A stretch of DNA of 64,000 bases from Bosea sp. RAC05 (GTDB lineage Bacteria > Pseudomonadota > Alphaproteobacteria > Rhizobiales > Beijerinckiaceae), in contig NZ_CP016464.1 in the NCBI RefSeq assembly GCF_001713455.1, positions 1,474,001 through 1,538,000 on the forward strand, written 5' to 3'. This document shows, one piece after another, positions 1 through 8,743 of the stretch. Both the position numbers and the translations under genes were made by a program. The stretch's first letter is position 1. Each line of letters opens with the position of its first letter. Below the pieces are notes generated by a model that was given only the letters and a program-made list of their open reading frames with translations, was not told the origin of the DNA and did no database searches.

Positions 1-385
1 GGCTGCGCATTTTCCAATGCCCGAAATTCGGGAAGGAGATGATCGCACGCCGGCCGATCCGCAGCATCTGCTCGAGTACGAAGCGCGGGTTGCGCGTCGC
101 CTGGATGGTCTGGGACAGGATGACATAGTCGAAGGCGTCGTCGGGATATTCGGTCAGGTCCGTGTCCGCGTCGCCCTGGATCACCGAGAGCCCGCGCGCC
201 ACGCAGCCGGCCACGCCCTCGCGCGACAATTCGATGCCGCGCGCATCGACATTGCGGGTTTCGGCGAGCAGCGCCAGCAATTGCCCGTCGCCGCAGCCGA
301 CATCGAGCACGCGCGAGCCGGGCGTCACCATCTCGGCGACGAGCTTGAGATCAATGCGGCTGGTGTGGGGGTCGGTCAGCGCCAT
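1..385 (-). CDS. metW: MetW-like methyltransferase-fold protein, partial (C-terminus outside window)
   Basis: MetW proteins accompany MetX in alpha- and betaproteobacterial homoserine acylation and methionine synthesis. The frame reads from an ATG at 385 on the minus strand and runs off the window edge, so about 128 N-terminal residues are visible. It begins MALTDPHTSRIDLKLVAEMV, then a class I SAM-methyltransferase-type glycine motif (VLDVGCGDGQ, about residues 30-39), and later the family-typical segment ISFPNFGHWKMR close to the truncated end. It starts four bases after the metX stop on the same strand, so the two are almost certainly one metX-metW operon. The pairing with metX makes the identification strong. 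The exact biochemical role of MetW (partner or modulator of MetX rather than a proven methyltransferase) is family knowledge and is not visible here. Confidence 0.93.
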   Translation of the reverse strand, partial: MALTDPHTSRIDLKLVAEMVTPGSRVLDVGCGDGQLLALLAETRNVDARGIELSREGVAGCVARGLSVIQGDADTDLTEYPDDAFDYVILSQTIQATRNPRFVLEQMLRIGRRAIISFPNFGHWKMRS

Positions 386-389
386 CGCT

Positions 390-1559
390 TCAGATCCCCC
401 GCGCCCGTGCCGCCGCGCCGAGGAAGCCGCGCGTCGTCGCGAACAGGTTGGGCTCCTCCAGCAGGAAGGCGTCGTGGCCCTTGTCGCTCTCGAGCTCGAC
501 GAAGGAGACCGAGGCGCCCGCCGCGTTGAGCGCATGCACGATCGCGCGCGAATCCGCCGTCGGGAACAGCCAGTCGGAGGTGAAGGACGCCACGCAGAAG
601 CGCGTCTTCGTGCCCGCGAAGGCCTTGGCCAGCACGCCGTCATGGTCGGCGGCGAGGTCGAAATAGTCCATCGCCCGCGTCACGTAGAGATAGGAGTTGG
701 CGTCGAAGCGCTCGACGAAGGAGAGCCCCTGGTAGCGCAGATAGCTCTCGACCTGGAAATCCGCATCGAAGGAGAAGGTCGGCGCCTCCCGGTCCTGCAG
801 CTTGCGGCCGAATTTGCGGTGCAGCGCCGGCTCGGAGAGATAGGTGATATGCGCGCCCATCCGCGCCACGGAGAGCCCCTTGGAGGGCCGCGTCCCCGCC
901 TCGAGATAGCGCCCGCCGCGCCAGTCGGGATCGGCCATCACGGCCTGGCGGCCGACCTCGTGGAAGGCGATGTTCTGGGCGGAATGCTTGGCAGCGGTCG
1001 CCAGTGGCAGCGCGGCGAAGACCCGGTCGGGATAGCTCGCCGCCCATTGCAGCACCTGCATCCCGCCCATCGAGCCCCCGGCGACGCAGAACAGGGTCTC
1101 GATGCCCAGGCTGTCGATCAGGTGCCGCTGGGCCCGCACCATGTCGCGGATCGTCACCATCGGGAAGCCGAGCCCCCAGGGCTGGCCCGTCTCGGGGTTG
1201 GTCGAGGCCGGGCCGGTCGTGCCCGTGCAGCCGCCGACGACATTGGCGCAGATCACGAAGAAGCGGTCGGTGTCTACAGGCTTGCCGGGGCCGACCATGG
1301 CCGTCCACCAGCCGCCCTTGCCGGTGATCGGGTTGCGGCTCGCGACATGCTGGTCGCCGGTCAGGGCATGGCAGACCAGGATGGCGTTCGAGCGGGCCTC
1401 ATTCAGAACGCCATAGGTCTGGTAGGCGATCTGCCAGTGGTCGAGGCTGACGCCGCAATCCATCGCGAGCGGCGTGTCGGGGCCGAAGCGGGCCACCGCG
1501 CTCGTCGGCTCGTTGGCTTCCTTCAGAGGGTCGGCCAGGCTCGCGGAAAAGTCGCTCAT
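390..1559 (-). CDS. metX: Homoserine O-acetyltransferase
   Basis: This alpha/beta-hydrolase-fold enzyme acylates L-homoserine, the committed step of methionine synthesis by direct sulfhydrylation. The 389 residues match the usual family length. Visible motifs are the substrate-binding block [16 protein letters not shown], followed by [12 protein letters not shown], and the nucleophile elbow GGSMGGMQ with the catalytic serine near residue 160. The C-terminal SDWLFPT and KGHDAFL segments supply the expected acid and histidine. The donor is taken as acetyl-CoA from the usual alphaproteobacterial MetX assignment. Acyl specificity in this family cannot be settled by eye, so a succinyl donor is not excluded. 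The gene is divergent from the chorismate mutase gene across about 200 bp. I looked for a SAM riboswitch in that leader and did not recognise one. Confidence 0.95.
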   Translation of the reverse strand: MSDFSASLADPLKEANEPTSAVARFGPDTPLAMDCGVSLDHWQIAYQTYGVLNEARSNAILVCHALTGDQHVASRNPITGKGGWWTAMVGPGKPVDTDRFFVICANVVGGCTGTTGPASTNPETGQPWGLGFPMVTIRDMVRAQRHLIDSLGIETLFCVAGGSMGGMQVLQWAASYPDRVFAALPLATAAKHSAQNIAFHEVGRQAVMADPDWRGGRYLEAGTRPSKGLSVARMGAHITYLSEPALHRKFGRKLQDREAPTFSFDADFQVESYLRYQGLSFVERFDANSYLYVTRAMDYFDLAADHDGVLAKAFAGTKTRFCVASFTSDWLFPTADSRAIVHALNAAGASVSFVELESDKGHDAFLLEEPNLFATTRGFLGAAARARGI

Positions 1560-1759
1560 TCTTGTCCGTTTCGACGCGATAATCTGGCTTGCCGGTCAGG
1601 TCGTTCGGAAGATCGAACCCTAGCGATGCCGCGACGCGTGCGTCATGTCAACGCGGCGTTGCGCCCCCGGCTTTGCCAAGGGCGGGTTGCGGCGCTAAGA
1701 GCCTCCATCTACCCCCGGTCCTCGGGACGAGGGCCGTTCCTCGCAATCGCGCTGCCATC

Positions 1760-2614
1760 ATGACCGAAGCCGCCCCGACCACGCTCGCTGCGCCAACGAC
1801 CCTTGCCGATCTGCGCGCGGAGATCGACCGCATCGATGCGCAGATGCATGGCCTGCTGATGGAGCGCTCCGCGATCATCGAGACGCTGATCTCGGTGAAG
1901 AAGACGCAGGTGTCGGGCTCGGCCTTCCGCCCCGGGCGAGAGGCGGACATGATGAAGCGCCTCGCGCTGCGCCATCAGGGCCTCCTGCCGCTCGACACGA
2001 TCGAGGGCATCTGGCGCCTCATCATCGCGACCTTCACCTATGTGCAGGCGAATTACTCGGTCCACGCCGATGTCTCGGGCGGCGATCCGGCGATGCGCGA
2101 TTCCGCCCGCTTCCATTTCGGCTTCACCGTCCCCTTCGTCACCCATGCGGATGCCCGCGCCGTCATCCGCGCGGTGGCGGACTCGGCGGGCGATCTCGGC
2201 ATCTTTCGCATGGACCAGGGCGCCAGCGCCGGCATCTGGTGGCGCGATCTCGTCGGCGCCGATGCCCCCAAGATCATTGCGCGCCTGCCCTTCATCGAGC
2301 GGCCAAACCACCCGGCCGGCACCCCGGTCTACTGCATCGCCAAGCCGCTGGCGGACGCCGCCGTGCGCGAGATCGTGCTCTATGCCGCCCGCGTCGAGCG
2401 CTGGTCGGAGACGCTGAGGGCCGGGCTCGCCCAGCATCTGGCCGAGGTCTCGGCCTCGGCCGCCGACGGCTCGCATCTCTCGCTCTTGGTGGCGGCCTCG
2501 GGCGAGGTCGACCAGGCCACGATCCGCGCCTCGCTGGAACCCGCGGGCCTCAGCGACTTCGCCGAGATCGGCAGCCACGCCGCCCGCTTCGCCTTCAAGC
2601 CCGTCCGTTCGTGA
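1760..2614 (+). CDS. Chorismate mutase (AroQ type) with C-terminal dehydratase-like domain
   Basis: The N-terminal ~100 residues form an AroQ-type helical chorismate mutase: LADLRAEIDRIDAQMHGLLM carries the helix-1 arginine, followed by the RxxREAD-like FRPGREADMM and the third-helix block IEGIWRLIIATF. Chorismate to prephenate feeds Phe and Tyr synthesis. The remaining ~180 residues are longer than a stand-alone mutase needs. They contain a GDLGIF segment and alternating strand/helix character reminiscent of the prephenate dehydratase fold, but I cannot identify the dehydratase TRF-type catalytic motif, so I do not call it bifunctional. ATG 1760 (MTEAAPTT...) is preferred over upstream in-frame starts because the upstream residues look like translated non-coding sequence. 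It heads a cluster with hisC and tyrC, supporting an aromatic amino acid role. Confidence 0.85.
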   Translation: MTEAAPTTLAAPTTLADLRAEIDRIDAQMHGLLMERSAIIETLISVKKTQVSGSAFRPGREADMMKRLALRHQGLLPLDTIEGIWRLIIATFTYVQANYSVHADVSGGDPAMRDSARFHFGFTVPFVTHADARAVIRAVADSAGDLGIFRMDQGASAGIWWRDLVGADAPKIIARLPFIERPNHPAGTPVYCIAKPLADAAVREIVLYAARVERWSETLRAGLAQHLAEVSASAADGSHLSLLVAASGEVDQATIRASLEPAGLSDFAEIGSHAARFAFKPVRS

Positions 2615-2645
2615 ACCCGATTATGTCTCTCGCCTGATCCACCAC

Positions 2646-2745
2646 CGTCATCCCGGACGACGCGAAGCGGAGCTCCGGGATCCATCGTAGAGCGCGGCGC
2701 GCTGCGATGGATTCCGGGTCTCCCTCCGGTCGCCCGGAACGACGG
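2646..2745. repeat. Imperfect intergenic palindrome (CCGTCATCCCGGACGA type)
   Basis: Left arm CCGTCATCCCGGACGACG... and right arm ...TCGCCCGGAACGACGG are imperfect reverse complements over about 45 bases each, meeting near 2697. Such an element would form a long hairpin in RNA. It fills the gap between chorismate mutase and hisC and remains open in the hisC frame, which produces a spurious 23-residue N-terminal extension. It belongs to the same general class as the palindromes at 17433-17543 and 6778-6857, but the arm sequence differs. Confidence 0.8.
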
Positions 2746-2775
2746 AGCGGGTCGCCAACGTCGAAAGCCAAGACC

Positions 2776-3876
2776 ATGTCCGCAGCCACCCGCCCCATGC
2801 CCCGTCCCGGCGTCCTCGACATCGAGGCCTATGTCCCCGGCAAGTCGGCCGCTCCGGCCGGCGTGAAGCTGCACAAGCTCTCCTCCAACGAGACGCCGCT
2901 GGGCCCCAGCCCCAAGGCCGTCGAGGCCTATGGCAAGATCGCCGGCAAGCTGGAACTTTATCCGGACGGCTCCTCGACCAAGCTGCGCGAGGCGATCGCC
3001 GCCCGCTACGGGCTCGACGCCGGCCGCATCCTCTGCGGCACCGGCTCGGACGAACTGCTTCAGCTCATCACCAAGGCCTATCTCGGCGATGGCGACGAGG
3101 GCGTCTTCACCCAGCACGGCTTCCTCGTCTACCGCATCGCCATCCTCGCCGCGGGCGGCAAGCCCGTCGTCGTCGACGAGACGAACTTCACCGCCGATGT
3201 CGACGCCATCCTGGCGGCGGTGACGCCGCGCACGAAGATCGTCTTCCTCGCCAACCCCAACAACCCGACCGGGACCTATCTGCCCTTCGACGAGGTCAAG
3301 CGCCTGCATGCCGGGCTGCCCGCGCATGTGCTGCTTGTGCTGGACGCGGCCTATGCCGAATATGTCCGCCGCAACGACTATGCCTCGGGCCTCGAACTGG
3401 TCGCCGAGAGCGAGAACGTCGTGATGACGCGCACCTTCTCGAAGATCTATGGGCTGGCCAATCTGCGCATCGGCTGGATGTACGGGCCGGCTCACATCAT
3501 CGATGCGCTCGAGCGTATCCGTGGCCCGTTCAACGTCAATGGCGCGGCGATCGAGGCCGGCGCGGCGGCTATCGCCGACGAGGCCCATGTCGCGGCCGCG
3601 ATCGAGCACAACGACACATGGCTGGCCTGGACCACCGCCGAACTGGAGAAGCTCGGCCTGACGGTCACGCCCTCCGTCGGCAATTTCGTGCTGGTCCATT
3701 TCCCCGCGGCGCCGGGCCGGACGGCCAAGGAGGCCGATGCCTTCCTGACGCAGCGCGGCCTGATCCTGCGCGGCGTCGGCGCCTATGGCCTGCCCGGCGC
3801 GCTGCGCATGACCATCGGCACCGAGGAGCAGAACCGCCTCGTCGTCGCCGCCCTCAGCGAATTCCTGGCGGCGTGA
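2776..3876 (+). CDS. hisC: Histidinol-phosphate / aromatic aminotransferase (HisC family)
   Basis: This is a class I/II fold PLP aminotransferase of HisC length (366 residues). Visible are the N-terminal [13 protein letters not shown] motif, GTGSDELL, the [12 protein letters not shown] block, DAAYAEY with the PLP-contacting Asp and Tyr, and [15 protein letters not shown] with the Schiff-base lysine and following arginine. HisC converts imidazole-acetol phosphate to histidinol phosphate. Homologues sitting between chorismate mutase and tyrC, as here, are often proposed to serve mainly as aromatic aminotransferases in Tyr/Phe synthesis, and this is an inference from context. ATG 2776 is chosen because the upstream extension is encoded by a palindromic repeat. 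The stop codon overlaps the tyrC start (TGATG), implying translational coupling. Confidence 0.92.
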   Translation: MSAATRPMPRPGVLDIEAYVPGKSAAPAGVKLHKLSSNETPLGPSPKAVEAYGKIAGKLELYPDGSSTKLREAIAARYGLDAGRILCGTGSDELLQLITKAYLGDGDEGVFTQHGFLVYRIAILAAGGKPVVVDETNFTADVDAILAAVTPRTKIVFLANPNNPTGTYLPFDEVKRLHAGLPAHVLLVLDAAYAEYVRRNDYASGLELVAESENVVMTRTFSKIYGLANLRIGWMYGPAHIIDALERIRGPFNVNGAAIEAGAAAIADEAHVAAAIEHNDTWLAWTTAELEKLGLTVTPSVGNFVLVHFPAAPGRTAKEADAFLTQRGLILRGVGAYGLPGALRMTIGTEEQNRLVVAALSEFLAA

Positions 3877-4823
3877 TGGCGCCGTCCCAGGACAGCTTCG
3901 CGCCCCGGCGGGACGCCCCGCTCTTCGGGCGGCTCGCGATCATCGGCATCGGGCTGATCGGCTCCTCCATCGCCCATGCCGCCAAGGCGCTGAACCTCGC
4001 CGGCCGCGTCGTGCTCTATGACCGTGAGCTGGAGGTGCGGCAGCGCGCCCGCGAACTCGGCCTCGGCCACGAGATCGCGGACACGGCCGCCGCTGCCGTC
4101 GCGGACGCCGACCACATCATCCTCTGCGTGCCGGTCGGGGCCTGCGGCGCGGTTGCGGCCGAGATCGCCGCGATGCTCAAGCCGGGCGCGATCCTCTCCG
4201 ATGTCGGCTCGGTCAAGAAATCGGTTGTCGATGCGGTGACGCCGCATCTGCCCGAAGGCGTGCATTTCGTCCCGGCCCATCCCGTGGCGGGCACGGAGAA
4301 TTCCGGCCCCGACGCCGGCTTCCCCAGCCTCTTCCTCAACCGCTGGTGCATCCTGACTCCGGCGGAGGACGCCGATCCGGCCGCCATCGCCGCCACCCGC
4401 CAGTTCTGGGAGGGCATGGGCGCGATCGTCGAGGTGATGACCGCGAGCCATCATGATCTCGTGCTCGCTGTCACCAGCCATCTGCCGCATCTGATCGCCT
4501 ACAACATCGTCGGCACGGCGGAGGATTTGGCGGCGGTGACGCAGTCGGAGGTGATCAAGTTCTCGGCCGGCGGCTTCCGCGACTTCACCCGCATCGCGGC
4601 CTCGGACCCGACGATGTGGCGCGACGTCTTCCTGCACAACAAGGATGCGGTGCTGGAAATGCTCGGCCGCTTCAGCGAGGATCTGGCGGTGCTGACCCGA
4701 GCCATCCGCTTCGGCGACGGCGACACGCTGCACAAGCACTTCACCCGCACCCGCGCCATCCGCCGCGGCATCGTCGCGCTCGGCCAGGAGAAGCCCGAGA
4801 CGGAAAAGCTGCGCAAGGATTGA
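3876..4823 (+). CDS. tyrC: Prephenate/arogenate dehydrogenase (TyrA/TyrC family)
   Basis: This NAD(P)-dependent oxidative decarboxylase acts on prephenate or arogenate in tyrosine synthesis. Its 315 residues begin with a Rossmann dinucleotide motif (LAIIGIGLIGSSIAHA, near residue 20), followed by ILCVPVGACG, SDVGSVKK and the substrate-binding block PAHPVAGTENSGP, which carries the conserved histidine. SHLPHLIAYNIV supplies the second histidine of the family. There is no fused mutase or ACT domain, which fits the separate mutase gene upstream. It overlaps hisC by one base. Whether prephenate or arogenate is the true substrate cannot be read from the sequence, though cyclohexadienyl specificity is common in this order. 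Confidence 0.93.
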   Translation: MAPSQDSFAPRRDAPLFGRLAIIGIGLIGSSIAHAAKALNLAGRVVLYDRELEVRQRARELGLGHEIADTAAAAVADADHIILCVPVGACGAVAAEIAAMLKPGAILSDVGSVKKSVVDAVTPHLPEGVHFVPAHPVAGTENSGPDAGFPSLFLNRWCILTPAEDADPAAIAATRQFWEGMGAIVEVMTASHHDLVLAVTSHLPHLIAYNIVGTAEDLAAVTQSEVIKFSAGGFRDFTRIAASDPTMWRDVFLHNKDAVLEMLGRFSEDLAVLTRAIRFGDGDTLHKHFTRTRAIRRGIVALGQEKPETEKLRKD

Positions 4824-4904
4824 CGAAGAAGCCGGATTTTCCGGCCTGCGCCCCGCGCCGTCGCCTTGCCAAGAATCGGCCGGGCTGGTAGAGCCACCCG
4901 CGTC

Positions 4905-4980
4905 GCCGCTTTAGCTCAGCTGGTAGAGCACCTCATTCGTAATGAGGGGGTCGGGGGTTCGAATCCCTCAAGCGGCACCA
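4905..4980 (+). tRNA. tRNA-Thr (anticodon CGT), CCA encoded
   Basis: A complete cloverleaf can be drawn. Acceptor arms are GCCGCTT (4905-4911) and AAGCGGC (4970-4976). The D arm holds AGCTCAGCTGGTAGAGC. The anticodon stem CCTCA/TGAGG encloses loop TTCGTAA, giving anticodon CGT. The T arm holds GGGGGTTCGAATCCC. The discriminator A is at 4977 and a genomic CCA at 4978-4980. It follows tyrC by 81 bases on the same strand. No integrase, and no second copy of the tRNA 3' end, was noticed downstream, so I see no sign of an integrated element. Confidence 0.97.
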
Positions 4981-5145
4981 CTCCCAATCTCCCGCTTCGT
5001 CATCGGAACAGGCCTTGCTCAGCGAGCGAGGGCGCGCGATGCTGCCCATCTCTTCATCGCCGGACTGGCGCTTTTTGCTGCGCGCCCCGCGATTGCCCGG
5101 GGATTTTTTTGATGCCATGAATTGGTTCCCGGAGGAACTAATTCC

Positions 5146-6771
5146 ATGCCTAGCCTGCCCCATGCCGATCTCGTCCTCCAGAACGGTCCGGTCTATCTCG
5201 GGCTGAAGGAGGGTTACGCCTCGGCTGTCGCGCTCTGGGCGGGCAAGGTTCTGGCGACGGGGACGCCGGCCGATATGGCACCGTTGATCGGCCCTGGCAC
5301 GCAAGTGATCGACCTCGCCGGCCGCATGGCGACGCCCGGCTTCTACGAGGCGCATCTCCATCTGCTGCCGCTCGGGCTGACGATGAAGGAGCTCGACATC
5401 CGGCCGCGCTTCGTGCGCACGCTCGACGGCCTGCTGGAGATGATCGCGCAGGCGGCGGCCAAGGCCAAGCCCGGCGAATGGATCCTGGCGCGCGGCTACG
5501 ACCATTTCGAACTCGACGTGAAGCGCCATCCGCACCGCACGGAGCTGGACCGCGCCGCGCCGAACAACCCCGTCTATATCGTGCGCGCCTGCGGCCATCT
5601 CTCGGTCGCCAATTCGCTGGCGCTGAAGCTCGCCGGTGTCGACGAGACAACTCCCGTTCCCGCCGGCGGCGCGATCGAGCAGGTCAATGGCGTGCTGACC
5701 GGGCTGATGGCCGAGAACGGCCGCGATCCGGTCAAGAAGGTCATCCCCGATCCGACCGACGAGGAACTCGTCGCCGCGATCGAGCGGGCCGGGCGCTACT
5801 GCAACTCCTTCGGCATCACCTCGGTCATGGACGCTGCCGTGGGCATGCGCTCGCGCTATCGCGAGGTCGCGGCCTATCGCACGGCGCAGCGCACCGGCCG
5901 CCTGCCGGTGCGCACCAACATGTGCCTGCTCGGCGGGCATAACGGCATCGTCGAGCAGTGCTTCGCCGACGGGCTGGTGACGGGGGCGGGCGACGACTGG
6001 CTCAGCGTCGGCCCGGTCAAGATCTTCACCGACGGCTCGGCCGGCGGGCGTACCGCGGCGATGAGCCTGCCCTATCTCGGCGAGCCCGAGACCAAGGGCA
6101 TCTTCTGCCTCACCGATGCCGAGATGGACGCGCTGACCCGCGACTATCACGCCAAGGGCTATCAGCTCGCGGTGCATGCCATCGGCGATGCCGCCATCGA
6201 GCAGACGCTGAACGCGATGGAAAACGGGCTGAACGATCATCCCGATCCCGACCGCCGCCACCGCATCGAGCATTGCGGCTTCAACTCGCAGGAGCAGATC
6301 GCCCGCATGGTCCGGCTCGGCATCGAGCCCGTGCCGCAGCCGGTCTTCATCTATGATTTCGGCGATCTCTATCTCTCGGTGCTGGAAGCCGACCGCGTCG
6401 AGGCCTGCTACCCGATGCGGGACTGGATCAGCGCCGGCCTGAAGCCCGCCGCCTCCTCGGATGCGCCGGTCTGCGACGCGAACATCTGGCCCAACATCTA
6501 CACGATGCTGACCCGCAAGACGGCGCGCGGCACCGTCATCTCGCCGGACCAGACCCTGACCATCGACGAGGTCATCTCCGCCTACACCGAGTTCGGCGCC
6601 TATGTGAACCGCTGCGAGGACAGCCGCGGCCGCCTCCTGCCGGGCATGGCCGCGGATGTCGCGATCTTCTCGCGCGACCTGTCCAACGCCACGCCGGAAC
6701 AGCTCTTGCACGAGACCCGCTGCGACATGACGATCATCGCGGGCAAGGTCGTGTACGGGGCGGAAGCGTGA
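5146..6771 (+). CDS. YtcJ-like metal-dependent amidohydrolase (amidohydrolase family 3)
   Basis: This 541-residue member of the amidohydrolase superfamily belongs to the branch that includes N-substituted formamide deformylase and YtcJ. Metal and active-site motifs are visible: EAHLHLLP (HxH), KIFTDGSAGGR, LAVHAIGDAA, RIEHC and AASSDAPVCD, the last carrying the terminal aspartate. The substrate is probably an amide or formamide, but the family is broad and it cannot be named. ATG 5146 is supported by an exact GGAGGAA ribosome site at 5131-5137. The gene lies about 100 bases upstream of a peptide-type ABC importer, with only a palindromic repeat between, and a second amidohydrolase closes the group. 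A shared scavenging operon is likely. Confidence 0.82.
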   Translation: MPSLPHADLVLQNGPVYLGLKEGYASAVALWAGKVLATGTPADMAPLIGPGTQVIDLAGRMATPGFYEAHLHLLPLGLTMKELDIRPRFVRTLDGLLEMIAQAAAKAKPGEWILARGYDHFELDVKRHPHRTELDRAAPNNPVYIVRACGHLSVANSLALKLAGVDETTPVPAGGAIEQVNGVLTGLMAENGRDPVKKVIPDPTDEELVAAIERAGRYCNSFGITSVMDAAVGMRSRYREVAAYRTAQRTGRLPVRTNMCLLGGHNGIVEQCFADGLVTGAGDDWLSVGPVKIFTDGSAGGRTAAMSLPYLGEPETKGIFCLTDAEMDALTRDYHAKGYQLAVHAIGDAAIEQTLNAMENGLNDHPDPDRRHRIEHCGFNSQEQIARMVRLGIEPVPQPVFIYDFGDLYLSVLEADRVEACYPMRDWISAGLKPAASSDAPVCDANIWPNIYTMLTRKTARGTVISPDQTLTIDEVISAYTEFGAYVNRCEDSRGRLLPGMAADVAIFSRDLSNATPEQLLHETRCDMTIIAGKVVYGAEA

Positions 6772-6777
6772 TGGATT

Positions 6778-6857
6778 CGTCATTGCGAGCGGAGCGAAGC
6801 AATCCAGGAGTTGCAGAGCACGCGGCGCTGGATTGCTTCGCTGCGCTCGCAATGACG
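6778..6857. repeat. Intergenic palindrome, 'GTCATTGCGAGCG' family, copy 1
   Basis: Left arm CGTCATTGCGAGCGGAGCGA continues into AGCAATCCAG. The right arm CTGGATTGCTTCGCTGCGCT continues into CGCAATGACG. The arms are near-perfect reverse complements of about 30 bases around a 20-base spacer. Closely related copies lie at 56053-56133 and 59920-60004. All three sit in or beside transport or catabolic gene groups. Here the element separates an amidohydrolase from the permease gene it probably shares a transcript with. Confidence 0.9.
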
Positions 6858-6871
6858 GGGGTGGAGCGCCC

Positions 6872-7816
6872 ATGCTGAACCACATCGCCCAGCGTGTCGC
6901 CATGTCGGTGCCGGTGCTGTTCGGCGTGCTGCTGTTCGGCTTCCTGCTGCTGCAACTCGTCCCCGCCGACCCCGCCGCCATCGTCGCCGGCCCGACCGCG
7001 AGCCCCGAGCTGGTCGAGCAGATCCGCAAGGATCTCGGGCTCGATCGGCCGGTCATCGTCCAGTTCGGCATCTATCTCGCCCGCGTCCTGCAGGGCGATC
7101 TCGGCGTCTCGCTGATCTCCAACACCAGCGTTGTCGCCGAGCTCGGCGAGGCGATCGGGCCCACCGCCGAGCTGATGTTCGCCTGCCTGGTCTGGGCCGT
7201 GCCGCTCGGCATCGCGCTCGGCACCATCGCGGCGGTCTATCGCGGCCGCCTGCTCGACCGCATCGTCATCGCGATCTCGGTCGCCGGCGTCTCGACCCCG
7301 GTTTTCTTCATCGGCCTGATCCTGATGCAGTATATCGGCTACCATTGGGGCCTTCTGCCCTTCATCGGGCGCGGCGGCCCGCTCTGGAGCCTGGAGGGGC
7401 TCGCCGCGATCGCGCTGCCGGCGCTGACGCTCGGCCTCGTCTTCGTCGGCCCGATCGCCCGCATGACGCGCACCGCCGCGCTCGAGGTGCTGAGTGCCGA
7501 CCATGTCCGCACCGCCCGCGCCAAGGGGCTCTCGGAGCGCGCCGTGGTGCTGCGCCATGTCCTGCGCAACGCCCTGATCCCGGTCGTGACGCTGATCGGC
7601 CTGCAGGCCGGCTACCTGCTCGGCGGCGCCGTCGTCACCGAGACGATCTACTCCTGGCCCGGCGTCGGCCGGCTCGCCGTCGGCGCCATTCTCGCCAGCG
7701 ACTTCCCGCTGGCGCAGGGCGCCATCCTGATCCTCGCGCTGGCCTTCCTGGTGATCAATCTGATCGTCGACATGCTCTATGCCGTGCTCGATCCGCGGGT
7801 GGAAAAACATGGCTGA
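6872..7816 (+). CDS. ABC transporter permease, DppB/OppB type
   Basis: This 314-residue inner-membrane permease is of the peptide/nickel importer class. It starts with a membrane segment (about residues 10-30), followed by the family-typical QIRKDLGLDRP and GDLGVSL segments, further hydrophobic segments, and the EAA loop region around AARAKGLSERAVVLRHVLRN-like sequence near residue 220, then TETIYSWPGVGRL. ATG 6872 is preferred because the upstream in-frame extension is translated palindromic repeat. Its last eight bases overlap the next permease gene, so the two are translationally coupled. Partners are the downstream permease and binding protein. No ATPase genes accompany it. Confidence 0.9.
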   Translation: MLNHIAQRVAMSVPVLFGVLLFGFLLLQLVPADPAAIVAGPTASPELVEQIRKDLGLDRPVIVQFGIYLARVLQGDLGVSLISNTSVVAELGEAIGPTAELMFACLVWAVPLGIALGTIAAVYRGRLLDRIVIAISVAGVSTPVFFIGLILMQYIGYHWGLLPFIGRGGPLWSLEGLAAIALPALTLGLVFVGPIARMTRTAALEVLSADHVRTARAKGLSERAVVLRHVLRNALIPVVTLIGLQAGYLLGGAVVTETIYSWPGVGRLAVGAILASDFPLAQGAILILALAFLVINLIVDMLYAVLDPRVEKHG

Positions 7817-8696
7817 CATCGCCGTCACCGCCCCCGTCGCGAGCCGGCCGCTCAGGGCCTTCGGCCGCCGCATCCTGCGCGACAAGCTCGCCTTGCTCGC
7901 GGCGGTGCTGCTGGTGCTGATCGTGCTGGCGGCGGTGTTTGCGCCCTGGCTCGCGCCCTTCGACCCCTACAACACCACGCGCCGCCCCTTCGTGCCGCCG
8001 GTCTGGAGCGACGGCTCGCTGCCGCAGCACTGGCTCGGCACGGACGGGCAGGGCCGCGACATGCTCTCGCGCCTGCTCTACGGCACGCGGCTGACACTGG
8101 TGATGGGCCTGGCCTCGATCATCATCGGCGGGGGGCTGGGCGCTCTGGTCGCCCTGCTCGGCGTCTATTACCGCCGGCTCGACCCCTACATCATGCGCGC
8201 CGCCGACATCCTTCTGTCCTTCCCGGCGATTCTGCTCGGGCTGGCGCTCGCCGCCGTCGTCGGGCCCGGCCTGACGGCCATCGTGATCGCGCTCTCGATC
8301 GCGACCATTCCCGACGTCGCCCGCATCACCCGCAGCGCCGCCATCGTCATCATGGGGCAGGACTACATGGAGGCCGGCCGCGCCATGGGCCTGCCGGACC
8401 GGACGCTGATCTGGCGCTACCTCGCGCTGAACTGCCTGTCGCCGGTCTTCGTCTTCATGACCCTGCGCTTCGGCCAGATCATCCTGATCGGCGCGGCGCT
8501 GTCCTTCCTCGGGCTCGGGGTGCGCCCGCCGGAGGCGGAGCTCGGCATGATGGCCTCGCTCGGCCGCGACGCGCTGTTCTTCGCGCCGCATATCTCGCTT
8601 TTGCCGAGCCTCGTGATCATCGCCATCGTGCTCTGCGTCAATCTGCTGGGCGATGCGCTGCGCGACCTGCTCGATCCGCGCATGCGGAACCAGTGA
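7809..8696 (+). CDS. ABC transporter permease, DppC/OppC type
   Basis: This is the second permease of the peptide-type importer, 295 residues. An N-terminal cytoplasmic stretch precedes a membrane segment around residues 30-50. The conserved LGTDGQGRDMLSRLLYGTR block is visible, as is the EAA-type loop (DYMEAGRAMGLPDRTLIWRY) near residue 195. GLGVRPPEAELGMM follows in the C-terminal third and the protein ends in LLDPRMRNQ, all typical of DppC/GsiD proteins. The start overlaps the end of the upstream permease. The binding-protein gene begins 47 bases after its stop. Substrate cannot be inferred from the permease itself. Confidence 0.9.
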   Translation: MADIAVTAPVASRPLRAFGRRILRDKLALLAAVLLVLIVLAAVFAPWLAPFDPYNTTRRPFVPPVWSDGSLPQHWLGTDGQGRDMLSRLLYGTRLTLVMGLASIIIGGGLGALVALLGVYYRRLDPYIMRAADILLSFPAILLGLALAAVVGPGLTAIVIALSIATIPDVARITRSAAIVIMGQDYMEAGRAMGLPDRTLIWRYLALNCLSPVFVFMTLRFGQIILIGAALSFLGLGVRPPEAELGMMASLGRDALFFAPHISLLPSLVIIAIVLCVNLLGDALRDLLDPRMRNQ

Positions 8697-8743
8697 GGCA
8701 CCGAATTCAACCGCTCGTTTCAAAACAAAAGGGGAGACCGATC

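Noticed and set aside
1560..1759. Possible SAM-II riboswitch in the metX leader
   Set aside because: SAM-responsive RNAs are common before alphaproteobacterial metX, but I could not find the conserved GCUAAA-type pseudoknot strand next to the ribosome site. A covariance-model search would decide.
2707..2775. N-terminal extension of HisC by 23 residues
   Set aside because: It is encoded by the right arm of an intergenic palindrome. The family N-terminus begins after ATG 2776.
4866..5120. A plus-strand frame across the tRNA encoding an ALAQLVEHLIRNEG-type peptide, and a minus-strand frame ending in RDSNPRPPHYE
   Set aside because: These are well-known translation artefacts of tRNA sequence. 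The cloverleaf is complete, so the region is RNA-coding.
4905..5145. Genomic island attachment at tRNA-Thr
   Set aside because: No integrase gene and no repeated tRNA 3' end were seen. The downstream genes look like chromosomal neighbours in composition.
4933..7071. 712-residue open frame on the minus strand
   Set aside because: It runs antisense to the YtcJ-like amidohydrolase, repeat and permease, with Arg/Ala/Gly/His-rich composition and no recognisable domain, as expected for a shadow in GC-rich DNA.
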